Below are positions 14,035-21,782 of a stretch of 29,778 nucleotides of DNA, piece after piece. The translations under genes were made by a program, and so were the position numbers. Within the stretch, counting starts at the first letter, position 1. Every line of letters begins with the position of its first letter. The stretch spans positions 1 through 29,778 of the forward strand of contig JBFXDD010000048.1 in assembly GCA_050181465.1 (NCBI GenBank), written 5' to 3'. Below the pieces are notes generated by a model that saw nothing but the letters and a program-made list of their open reading frames with translations, did no database searches and was not told where the DNA came from. This stretch comes from JACRLW01 sp050181465 (GTDB taxonomy: Bacteria; Planctomycetota; UBA1135; UBA2386).

Positions 14035-16275
14035 TCAGCGCTTGCGCGGCCGTTGGGGATCGCGCGGTGCAGGGCGGATGAGCGCGTCGCGGAGTCGCTG
14101 CGTGCTCTCGCCCGTCCCGTCTTCGGAGGCGTGACTCGAGTCGACGTTCTCGTTGCTCTCGGGTGCGACTTCGCTCTCGATCGTTTCCGGGCTGGGTCCG
14201 TCGCCGCGCCGGCGCGCTGCTTGTTGGCGGAAGTATTCCTGGCTGTCGAGAGCCTCTTCACCCTCCGCCGGGGACAGTCTCACGTAGTCGCCGTCCGGCT
14301 GGATCAATCGGGCGCGGACGTTGTCGCGCAAGCTGATCTCGAGGATCTCCGTGAGTCGCTCACGTGCACTCGGATCGATGATGCGCACGGCCTGCTCGAC
14401 GCGGCGGTCGAGGTTGCGCGGCATCCAGTCGGCGGAAGCGAGGAAGAGGTCGCGTTCCCCGCCGTGGTTCTCGAACTCGTAGATTCTCGAGTGCTCGAGG
14501 AAACGACCCACGATGCTGGTGACGCGGATGTTCTCGGAGAGACCCGGCACGCCGGGGCGGAGGCAACAGATGCCGCGGATGTTGAGCTGCACCTGAACAC
14601 CGGCTTGAGAGGCTTCGTAGAGCAGTCGAATGACCTGCTCGTCGACGAGGGCGTTCATCTTGGCGCGAAGCCTCGCCGGCTTGCCGGCCTTCGCGTTCTC
14701 GATCTCGCGACGGATCAGGTCCGTGATCGTCGATCGAAGTCGATAGGGTGCGACAGCCAGATGCTGCATCGACGGCGCGGTCGCGTAGCCGGTGATCATG
14801 TTGAACATCGCGGCGACCTCCTTGCCCACGCCTTCATGCGCAGTGAGCAACCCGACGTCCGTGTAGATCTTCGCTGTGGTGGGGTTGTAGTTGCCTGAAC
14901 CGAGATGGCAGTAGTGACGGATCCCGCCTTCGTCGCGGCGAACGATCAGGGTGGCCTTCGCGTGGGTCTTGAGCCCCACGATGCCGTAGACGACGTGTAC
15001 ACCGGCGCGCTCCATGCGCTTGGCCCAACGGATGTTGGCCTCTTCGTCGAATCGCGCCTTCAACTCCACGACCACCGTGACCTGCTTGCGCTTCTCAGCG
15101 GCGGCGATGAGGCTGCGCACGATCGAGGACGTCTCGCCGGCGCGATAGATCGTGTGCTTGATCGCGAGGACGTTGGTGTCGTTCGCCGCGTGCTGAACGA
15201 ACAGCTCCACGGTGCCGAACGACTCGTAGGGATGATGCAGCAGGATGTCGGACGCGCGCAGTCGCGTGAACATCTCCTCCGGAGTATCCCACTTGCCGTT
15301 GACGTAGGGCACGTAGGGCGTGTCCTTCAGACCTCGGCGGTCCTCGGTGCGGTACAGCTCCATCAGGCGGCCGAGATTCACCGGTCCGTCGCACTCGTAC
15401 ACGTCTTCCGCTTCGAGTTCGAAGGCTTCGAGGAAGCGCGCGACGATGTCCGGATCTGCTCCGCCGCTGATCTCGAGTCGCACCGGTTCGCCGCGTCGGC
15501 GCTTGTTCAGCTCCTGCTCGAGCACCTGCATGAGATCGGTGCTCGCTTCCTCGACGATGTCGAGGTTGCTGTCGCGGGTCACTCGGAACGAGCAGGCGTG
15601 CAAGACCGTCAAGCCCGGGAACAGCGACTCGAGGTGCTCCTCGACGATGTCCACGGTGAACACATAGTCGTGGATCGCGTTGTTCCCTTCGCTCTCCGGG
15701 AGCCGCACGAGCCGCGGTAGCGCGCGCGGGACCTGTACCACGGCGATGCGATGCACCGGGCGTTCCGAGCGGGGGTCCAACAGCAGCACTGCGAGGTTGA
15801 GCGACTTGTTCAGCAGTGACGGAAACGGGTGAGCGGGATCGACGGCGAGCGGTGTGAGGACCGGGAAGATCTCGTTCTCGAAGTGGCGGCGCAGCCACGA
15901 ACGACGCTCCGGGTCGAGGGACCAGATCTCCGGAAAGGCGATCCCGTTCGCGGACAGGGCGGGCAACAGGCTCTCTTTCCAGCAACGATGGATGTCGCGA
16001 GTGAAGTCTCGCGCGGACTTCCTCACGGCTTCCAGCTCGGCGCGCGGATGAATCTTGTCGGGGTTCTCACCGCGATCGAGTCCGGCGTCGACAAGTTCCA
16101 TGGTGCCGGCGACACGGATCTCGAAGAACTCGTCCAGATTCGTGCTGGCGATGGCGAGGAACTTCACCCGTTCGAGGACCGGATTCTTCGGATCGAATGC
16201 CTCGTCGAGCACGCGGCGATTGAATTGCAGCCACGAAAGCTCTCGGTTCGTGAAGAGTTTGGAGTCGTCGGGCAT
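14035..16275 (-). CDS. ppk: Polyphosphate kinase 1
   Basis: The protein has 746 residues, near the usual 690-740. PPK1 reversibly transfers the gamma-phosphate of ATP to polyphosphate. The N-terminal domain begins with NRELSWLQFNRRVLDEA (9-25), the family signature. The phosphorylated histidine is His438 in KTHAKA, and the second conserved histidine is His457 in HLGSGNYNP; these correspond to His435 and His454 of the E. coli enzyme. The ATG at 16275 places NRELSW at the normal distance; the frame stays open upstream to 16917 but carries no family sequence there. The last 60 residues are a Glu/Ser/Arg-rich extension of low complexity. No PPX exopolyphosphatase lies nearby. A TATCGT element about 30 nt upstream may be the -10 box. 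It is divergent from the gene at 16358 across 82 nt. Confidence 0.95.
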   Translation of the reverse strand: MPDDSKLFTNRELSWLQFNRRVLDEAFDPKNPVLERVKFLAIASTNLDEFFEIRVAGTMELVDAGLDRGENPDKIHPRAELEAVRKSARDFTRDIHRCWKESLLPALSANGIAFPEIWSLDPERRSWLRRHFENEIFPVLTPLAVDPAHPFPSLLNKSLNLAVLLLDPRSERPVHRIAVVQVPRALPRLVRLPESEGNNAIHDYVFTVDIVEEHLESLFPGLTVLHACSFRVTRDSNLDIVEEASTDLMQVLEQELNKRRRGEPVRLEISGGADPDIVARFLEAFELEAEDVYECDGPVNLGRLMELYRTEDRRGLKDTPYVPYVNGKWDTPEEMFTRLRASDILLHHPYESFGTVELFVQHAANDTNVLAIKHTIYRAGETSSIVRSLIAAAEKRKQVTVVVELKARFDEEANIRWAKRMERAGVHVVYGIVGLKTHAKATLIVRRDEGGIRHYCHLGSGNYNPTTAKIYTDVGLLTAHEGVGKEVAAMFNMITGYATAPSMQHLAVAPYRLRSTITDLIRREIENAKAGKPARLRAKMNALVDEQVIRLLYEASQAGVQVQLNIRGICCLRPGVPGLSENIRVTSIVGRFLEHSRIYEFENHGGERDLFLASADWMPRNLDRRVEQAVRIIDPSARERLTEILEISLRDNVRARLIQPDGDYVRLSPAEGEEALDSQEYFRQQAARRRGDGPSPETIESEVAPESNENVDSSHASEDGTGESTQRLRDALIRPAPRDPQRPRKR

Positions 16276-16357
16276 GAAAGTGCTTGGACAGATCGCTGGC
16301 AGGGACGATACCACTCGTCCTGTGGCGCACCCCGCCTTCGCGCCGATCTGAGAATCG

Positions 16358-16978
16358 ATGCTGGCCTTCATCCACCACCGTTCGGCGACTTCGCCGAAGA
16401 CTGTCGACGACCTGCGCGCCGCGCTGAGTTGGGTGCGCCGGCACGGTGTCGAGCGGGCCGTCTTGGCGACCGAGCCCGAGCTCGCTCGCTGGCTGGTCGC
16501 GGAAGCGGCGGTGTCTTCGAGCCTTCCAGCGATCGATCCGTGTGTGCCTCCCGCGGCGCCGCTCGACGTCGCCGGTGCCTTGATCGCCGCGTGCGCGAGT
16601 CTGCCCGAGGAGCCGATCTTGATCGTGGACGCGTCCGCGCCCTTGGGATTCGACCTCGGCGCGATGCTCGCCGAGCACGCGTCCAGCCCGGTCGTCCTGA
16701 CCATCGCCCTCGTGCATCCCGAGGTCGGCGTCGCCAGCGATCCGCGCGCCGACATCGATCGTTCCGGACGGATTCTTGGGCTGCTCAGCCCACTCGCTGC
16801 GGATGCGGAGGCTCCCGCGGTCGACGGGTGCTTGATCGTCGAACGCTCGGTGCTCGACCACTTCGCGACGGCCACTCGCCCCTTCGACCTCTGGCACGAC
16901 CTGGTCCCCGGTGTCATCGGAGCCGGCGGTCTGATCGGCGGCTACCTCGTCGAGCCGGCGACCAGCCCGGCCGGCTGA
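16358..16978 (+). CDS. Degenerate sugar-nucleotidyltransferase-like protein
   Basis: The protein has 206 residues and was not recognised with certainty. Its layout resembles the core of the NTP-transferase fold (mannose-1-phosphate guanylyltransferase and relatives). VRRHGVERAVLAT at about 26-38 is followed by LDVAGALIAA (69-78), where active enzymes have a GTAGAL motif. ILIVDASAP (87-95) stands where they have a VxNGD metal-binding motif, and LGAMLAEH follows. The N-terminal LAGGxGTRL loop is absent and the Asp of NGD is not in its usual place, so catalysis is unlikely. It may be a regulatory or binding derivative. It begins 82 nt from ppk, divergently, and its 3' end overlaps the convergent membrane protein gene by 37 nt. 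Confidence 0.6.
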   Translation: MLAFIHHRSATSPKTVDDLRAALSWVRRHGVERAVLATEPELARWLVAEAAVSSSLPAIDPCVPPAAPLDVAGALIAACASLPEEPILIVDASAPLGFDLGAMLAEHASSPVVLTIALVHPEVGVASDPRADIDRSGRILGLLSPLAADAEAPAVDGCLIVERSVLDHFATATRPFDLWHDLVPGVIGAGGLIGGYLVEPATSPAG

Positions 16979-18405
16979 GCCGGTGGTCGGGTCGCTCGGT
17001 ACAGCCACGGCAACACCAGGAGCCACGCCGCCCCGCTCTGCTGGAGCAGCAGCCGGTCCAGACTGGAACTGACGTGGTGCCGGAGATCGGGCTCGGGCGA
17101 GAGGAGGAAGGGAGCGAGAAGCCCGACGAAGCCCAGCATGACCAGCCGCCGCAGATCGGGATACACGGCGTCACGCCACGCGAACACGACCAGGGCGAAC
17201 CCGATGGCGACGAGCAGCCCGAGGTGGCGAGGCGCGAGCGACGTGCTCAGCATCGCCAGTCCGATTTCGCCCAGTCGGTCGAGTCTGGCGACCGCTCGAT
17301 CCATTCCGGACAGGTAAAGGCCGAGCACGCCGCCTTGGCTGCCGAGGGAGTCGGCGAGGAATCCCGCGCACGCGACCAGCGCGGCGATCGCCGCCGCCAC
17401 GAGGCCCATTCGCGCGGCCGGAGAGGTGCCGCGCCGATGCAGCCAAGTCGCGCTGGCGAGGAGCGCGATGCTCGCCGCAGCGACCACTGCCACCAGGAGC
17501 CACGGCGAGGTGGGAGTCGTGCTGGTCAGCTGCGTGTAGACGGGAAACCACAGCAGGGCTGCCCCGCCCGCACCGAGCAGTGCCGAGCCCAGGGCGTGCC
17601 GATTGCCGCTGACCCACGCCGTCAACAGGAAGATGCCGGAGAGAAAGATGCCCTCGGGCTTCGCCAAGATGGTGAGCGCGAGCGCTGCGACGGTGAGGGG
17701 GCCATGCCGGGTCAGGAGGCCGACCGCCGCGCCGGACCAGGCGAACAGGCAGAGCAACTCGCCGAAGCCGGAATCGACCGCGCCCATCGTCGGATCCACG
17801 AGTACGGGGGTGAGTCCTGCCGCGCACATGCCGAAGCCTCGCCATCGCGACGGAACTCGCGCGGCCCGAAAGCCTCGTTCCAAGAGGGCGAGCCAGGCCA
17901 GCCAGAGGATGGGGAAGAACAGTCGCGCGGCGGCGAAGCTGCCGGAGAGTCGCGCGATGCTCGCGAGGACGAGCGGCTGGAGTGGGGGATACTCGCGCGT
18001 GTGCCCGAAGACCGCGGGGTCGCGAAAGAAGTCCTGATCGAGAGTCAGTGACTCGGCGAGGACTCGCGCGCGCAGTTCCCAGGAGACGAAGCCGTCCCAC
18101 TCGCGGGCGGGTGTGGCGATCGCGCCGTACGTCAAGGCCGCGAACGTCGCTGCAAGAAGCACTACGCCGAGGACCGTCTCGAGCCGGGTGGCCGCCGACT
18201 CGGCGCCAAGCGACGAACGCTCGGTCGGTTCGTCGACTTGGCGAACCCGCAGCGTCGAGAGGCCGAGCGCGGCGGCAATCGACGGCAACCAGATCCAACT
18301 CGGCACTGCAGCCCCGGCGAGGAGGAAGGCGTGGGCGATCACGCCGAAGCTCGCGAGCGCGTAGATCGGGCCCAGGCTGACGAGATCGAAGCGCCGTGAA
18401 CTCAT
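16942..18405 (-). CDS. Multi-spanning GT39/RgtA-like membrane glycosyltransferase
   Basis: The protein has 487 residues and about ten or more hydrophobic helices. The first large periplasmic loop contains REWDGFVSWELRAR (101-114) with adjacent acidic residues, and EYPPLQP (138-144). This WDxxxxW...YPPLxP pattern is common in lipid-linked-sugar transferases of the ArnT/PMT/RgtA type, which move a sugar from a polyprenyl phosphate carrier to an acceptor in the periplasm. The acceptor and sugar are unknown. The ATG at 18405 overlaps the stop of the upstream small gene (ATGA), so the two form a coupled pair. The 3' end overlaps the convergent gene at 16358-16978 by 37 nt. A longer open frame upstream to 18897 is ignored because hydrophobic sequence begins only after the ATG. 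Confidence 0.78.
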   Translation of the reverse strand: MSSRRFDLVSLGPIYALASFGVIAHAFLLAGAAVPSWIWLPSIAAALGLSTLRVRQVDEPTERSSLGAESAATRLETVLGVVLLAATFAALTYGAIATPAREWDGFVSWELRARVLAESLTLDQDFFRDPAVFGHTREYPPLQPLVLASIARLSGSFAAARLFFPILWLAWLALLERGFRAARVPSRWRGFGMCAAGLTPVLVDPTMGAVDSGFGELLCLFAWSGAAVGLLTRHGPLTVAALALTILAKPEGIFLSGIFLLTAWVSGNRHALGSALLGAGGAALLWFPVYTQLTSTTPTSPWLLVAVVAAASIALLASATWLHRRGTSPAARMGLVAAAIAALVACAGFLADSLGSQGGVLGLYLSGMDRAVARLDRLGEIGLAMLSTSLAPRHLGLLVAIGFALVVFAWRDAVYPDLRRLVMLGFVGLLAPFLLSPEPDLRHHVSSSLDRLLLQQSGAAWLLVLPWLYRATRPPAQPAGLVAGSTR

Positions 18406-18863
18406 CTCAGTTCCACGCCGAGCTTGTCGCCGTCGCCGATGATGACGATCTGGCCGCGCTTGCCGTCGCGGGTTCCGATCGCGATGGGGCGGCCGCGATA
18501 GTGCGGGTCCGACCGGTCGGTCGCGGCGGCCTCGACCAACAGTCGCGGATGCAGCAAGGCCGGCACGAACTCGAGCGCACCCTTGCGCGGGCCGCGGAAG
18601 AGGACGACGTCGTGCTCCTGGCTGCTGCGCAGCACCCACTCGACGATCGCCGCACCCGAGCGGCGGCCGGACTCGAGATGTGACGCGGCGGCGCCTCGGT
18701 CCCGGAACCGCGCCACTTCCTGCATTCGGCGGAACACGACCGAATATGGCACGCGCAGGCCGACCCACAGCAAGTGGAGGGCGAGCATCGTGAGCAGCAG
18801 TCGGCGAATCGCGGAGCGCGACAAGTCCCGCCGAGTATGGCCGTCCCGGTGGCGAACGGCCAC
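18402..18863 (-). CDS. Small membrane-anchored protein, partner of GT39-like gene
   Basis: Up to 153 residues, using the GTG at 18863 with an AGGAG-like sequence 13 nt upstream; a TTG at 18824 is an alternative start. A basic N-terminus (RHRDGHTRRDLSRSAIRR) precedes one hydrophobic helix (LLLTMLALHLLWVGLRV), so the rest probably lies in the periplasm. It contains FRGPRKGALEFVPALL and ends IVIIGDGDKLGVELR. I recognise no family. The stop overlaps the ATG of the GT39-like gene by 4 nt, which points to a joint role in membrane glycosylation. A start further upstream would run into the divergent GT2 gene at 18927. Confidence 0.6.
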   Translation of the reverse strand: MAVRHRDGHTRRDLSRSAIRRLLLTMLALHLLWVGLRVPYSVVFRRMQEVARFRDRGAAASHLESGRRSGAAIVEWVLRSSQEHDVVLFRGPRKGALEFVPALLHPRLLVEAAATDRSDPHYRGRPIAIGTRDGKRGQIVIIGDGDKLGVELR

Positions 18864-18926
18864 GCTCGCTCGTGATCTCCTGCCCGGTACTGGCCATGAC
18901 GGCGTGGCGACCCGATTCTCTGCGCC

Positions 18927-19967
18927 GTGTCGAACCGCGATCGAAGCGACCTGACCGTGCTCGTGCCGTGCTTCGACGCCGGCGTTCACCTGTCGCCGCT
19001 GCTCGAGTCGTTGCGCGCGCAGACCAAGTCCGACCTGCGGATCGTGGTCGTCGATGACCGATCGACCGACGATTCAGTAGCGGTCGCTCGAGCGCATCCG
19101 GGAATCGAAGTGATCGTCAACGAGCACCGACTGGGCATCGGCGGCAACTGGAATCGGTGCACGAATCTGGTCGATACCGAGTTCTTCGCGCTCGCGCACA
19201 TGGACGACGTCTACGAGCCGGAGTGGGCGAGCAAGTCGATCGCGAGGTTGCGTGGGCAGGCCGCGGCCGGCGCGGTTCATTCGCGAGCGCGCGCCATCGA
19301 CGAACTCGGCGAGTTCATCGATTCGCCACGCGAGCGCTACAAGTTGCGGGCATGGCGACATGCGCCGCACTGCGATCGTGCCGCGACGTATCGTCGACTG
19401 CTGCAGAGCAACTTCGTTGCGGCGCCGTCGGTCGTTTGGCGGACCGCCGCGTTCCGGGAGTTCGCCGGATTCGATGCTTCACTGCGGTTCGCGCTGGACT
19501 GGAAGGCACTCTTCGAACTGTTGCTTGCCGGCCATGAATTGGCTGCGGTGGATGAACCGCTCGTGCGCTACCGGCGTCACACCGCGAGTGCCACACATCA
19601 CTTGGGAGACGTCACGCAGCGCACGCGGGAGGAGATTGCCGTCGCGACGTTCGCGCGCGAACGCGGTATTGCGGCAGGGCTACTCGAAATCGGCACGCCG
19701 GTGAGTACCGCGGCTCGTGATCTCGCGCTGGTGGATGTCGTCGATGACCTTCGAAGTGGGCAGCGGGAGCGCGCGCGAACTCGCATGCGCTTTCTGCGGG
19801 AAGAATTGGGTCTCTACCGTCGCGACGGCGTCGTTCGCGCCGTGAGCGCACTACTGTCGCTCGGCCGGGTCGGTGAGTGGTGTTTGCGCGTGGCGTTTCG
19901 TGCGTTCGTCGCGTTGCGTGCGCCGCGATCGTCGGTCAGCGGATCGCGATGTCGACCGGTCGCGTGA
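18927..19967 (+). CDS. Glycosyltransferase family 2
   Basis: The protein has 346 residues with a GT-A fold at the N-terminus. LVPCFDAG begins the nucleotide-binding region, VVVDDRSTDDS supplies the first Asp pair (43-44), and AHMDD (90-94) supplies the metal-binding DxD-like motif. RYRRHTASATHH near 225 is typical of the end of the GT2 core. A C-terminal helical extension of about 100 residues is rich in Arg. There is no membrane anchor, so it acts in the cytoplasm. Donor and acceptor are unknown; the context suggests surface polysaccharide or glycoprotein sugars. The start is GTG, with GATTCT 7 nt before it and no Shine-Dalgarno. The 3' end overlaps the convergent small exported protein gene by 32 nt. 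Confidence 0.85.
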   Translation: MSNRDRSDLTVLVPCFDAGVHLSPLLESLRAQTKSDLRIVVVDDRSTDDSVAVARAHPGIEVIVNEHRLGIGGNWNRCTNLVDTEFFALAHMDDVYEPEWASKSIARLRGQAAAGAVHSRARAIDELGEFIDSPRERYKLRAWRHAPHCDRAATYRRLLQSNFVAAPSVVWRTAAFREFAGFDASLRFALDWKALFELLLAGHELAAVDEPLVRYRRHTASATHHLGDVTQRTREEIAVATFARERGIAAGLLEIGTPVSTAARDLALVDVVDDLRSGQRERARTRMRFLREELGLYRRDGVVRAVSALLSLGRVGEWCLRVAFRAFVALRAPRSSVSGSRCRPVA

Positions 19968-20436
19968 ACGTCATCGTGTTCCGATCGAACGCGAGACCTT
20001 GCGCGGTGAGCACTGTCCCCGCCGCCGCTGCGGGCACGGTCACCATCACGGCCAGTGCTCCGCCGGAGGCTCGGCAGCCTGGGATCGGTGAGCCGAGGAT
20101 TGGCGTCGAGAGTGCCACGATCAGATCGGCGGGAAAGATCATCATCCCGTTGTGAATTCCGGCGAAGGTCAGACCCGGGCAGGTCAGGTGCGCCGGTCCG
20201 AGCCCCAGCAATACGACCCCGGGCATCGAGATCTGCCCGTGCAATCGGATCCCCAGCGAGCTGCCGACGGCGATGCTCGTGCGCCCCGTGTTTCCCGCGT
20301 CGTTGCAGTCGAATCCGCAGAACCCAGCCAAGCTTGGCGACAGCACGTTCACGAAGGAGATGCCGACGTTCTGCTGTGCGAACCCGGTTGTCGTGAGAAC
20401 GGCGAAGGAGAGCCACAAGGAGCGAAGTCGGATCAT
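19936..20436 (-). CDS. Small exported protein of unknown function with shared C-terminal module
   Basis: The protein has 166 residues. The ATG at 20436 starts a signal peptide (MIRLRSLWLSFAVLTTTGFAQQ), and GAGG-like GAGG at 8 nt upstream may serve as ribosome binding site; an in-frame ATG about 40 nt further upstream is less likely. The mature part has three cysteines in the GFCGFDC and HLTCPG segments and one near the end (PGCRASG), which could form disulphides. The C-terminal half (SSLGIRL, FPADLIVALSTP, GTVLTAQGLAFD) resembles the ends of the exported proteins at 1-1415 and 9387-10418. No catalytic motif is seen. The gene lies directly downstream of a GT2 gene on the same strand, 35 nt apart, and overlaps the other GT2 gene tail to tail. 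Confidence 0.72.
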   Translation of the reverse strand: MIRLRSLWLSFAVLTTTGFAQQNVGISFVNVLSPSLAGFCGFDCNDAGNTGRTSIAVGSSLGIRLHGQISMPGVVLLGLGPAHLTCPGLTFAGIHNGMMIFPADLIVALSTPILGSPIPGCRASGGALAVMVTVPAAAAGTVLTAQGLAFDRNTMTFTRPVDIAIR

Positions 20437-20471
20437 GAGAGGAGCCTCGATCCCGATGATATCGCGAGACC

Positions 20472-21587
20472 TCATTCCAGGTAGCGGCGACGGCGGAGGA
20501 TCACGACGTCGACCAGGAAGCCCACGTAGACCCGAACGCACGATCGCTGCATCCACCAGATTCGTAGTGGATTGCCCCGTCGCCACGGGCGGAGCCGTCG
20601 GCGCTCTCTGAGGATCGATCGAAGTTCGAGCAACGTCCTGGTGCGTCCGCGAACCAGGATTCGCGCGAGATCGATCTGGCCGAGAAGGGGGGCGAAGAGA
20701 GGGACGAACAACCAACTCATCACCAGCCACGGGAGATTCAAGAGCAGAACCGTCCTGGGCATGTTGATGAGGTACGCGGTCGAGAGATTGCGTACCGAAC
20801 GCACGCGGAATCGATCGTCGCGCACTTTGGCGATCGATGCGTTGAGCTTGTGGTGGACGATCGCGCCCGCGACGAATCGCGTGAAGTAGCCGCAGGCGCA
20901 ATGCCGCAGGGAGAGATCGACGTCTTCGAAGTTCGCGAAGAAGTCGTCTCGGAACGCGCCGAGTGTGCGAATCAAGTCCGCTCGGTAGAGCACGGCTCCT
21001 CCGCATGCGCCGAGCAGGGTCGCATCGCTCTCGAACGCGGTGAGCGGCAGGTTGCGGCCGCGCGGTATCGCTTCGCCGGTCGTGAGGACCTCGGTTCCCG
21101 TGTTCTCGGTGCGACCGTGGTCCGCCGCGAACACCATATGGCTGGCGAACATTCCCGCGTCGGGGTGGCTGATCGCACTGCTCACCAGACGTTCGATCCA
21201 GTCGGGTGCCGCGGTCGCGTCGTTGTTGAGGAGTGCGATGAACTGTGCACGCCCTTCTCGGAGGATCTGGCGGATCGCGACGTTGTTGCCGCCGGTGAAG
21301 CCCAGGTTTCCCGAGTTGCGCAGCATGCGCACGCGGTCGCCGTATCGCGACTCGAGAACTGCGCCCTCGTCGTTCGCCGACGCGTTGTCGACGAGCCAAA
21401 TCTCGGTGGACGTCCAGGTTTGTTCGAAGCAACTCGCGAGGCACGCCTCGGTATCTGCCAACCCGTTCCAGTTCAGCACGATCACCGCGACGAGCGGAGC
21501 CGACGGACTGTGCCCGGCGGGGCGGTCGGGTGGAACTTGAGGTGCGGCCAGAGTTCGAAGTGAAGCAGACCGAGCCGACTCGGGCAC
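20472..21587 (-). CDS. Glycosyltransferase family 2, rhamnosyltransferase-like
   Basis: The protein has 371 residues. It shows the GT2 set typical of rhamnosyl- or galactofuranosyltransferase-like enzymes: VLNWNG (38-42), LVDNAS (65-70), NLGFTGGNN (93-101), LLNNDA (118-123) as the metal-binding motif, GGAVLYR and NFEDVDLSLR. A hydrophobic pair of helices (about 285-310, LLLNLPWLVMSWLFVPLF) and a very basic C-terminus suggest membrane association. It probably adds a sugar to a surface glycan. The GTG at 21587 gives a 25-residue Pro/Ala/Ser-rich N-terminus that may not be translated; a later GTG just before IVLNWNG would still leave the fold complete, so the start is uncertain. It is followed by the small exported protein gene and preceded, after 195 nt, by the peptidase gene on the same strand. 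Confidence 0.88.
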   Translation of the reverse strand: MPESARSASLRTLAAPQVPPDRPAGHSPSAPLVAVIVLNWNGLADTEACLASCFEQTWTSTEIWLVDNASANDEGAVLESRYGDRVRMLRNSGNLGFTGGNNVAIRQILREGRAQFIALLNNDATAAPDWIERLVSSAISHPDAGMFASHMVFAADHGRTENTGTEVLTTGEAIPRGRNLPLTAFESDATLLGACGGAVLYRADLIRTLGAFRDDFFANFEDVDLSLRHCACGYFTRFVAGAIVHHKLNASIAKVRDDRFRVRSVRNLSTAYLINMPRTVLLLNLPWLVMSWLFVPLFAPLLGQIDLARILVRGRTRTLLELRSILRERRRLRPWRRGNPLRIWWMQRSCVRVYVGFLVDVVILRRRRYLE

Positions 21588-21782
21588 GCGGGATCGCGTC
21601 GACCGTCGGCGCTTCGCTCACCGCATGCCGTGCTGCGACGACGCTCGCCGCACTCCTCGGCGCCCAGGCGGTGCGCGAGCAGCGCCGATTCTCCGGTCGG
21701 TCCGGCGGCTCGTCGAGACCTGCGCGCTCGTCGAGGGGAGTGCTCTCGTGTAGGGGGCGGTCGCGGGGGCACTCGCGCCCGG

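Noticed and set aside
15829..18051. 740-codon plus-strand open frame across ppk, the nucleotidyltransferase-like gene and the GT39-like gene
   Set aside because: Its translation is rich in Arg, Glu and Gln without any domain, and it crosses genes with clear families. Stop codons are scarce in GC-rich antisense frames.
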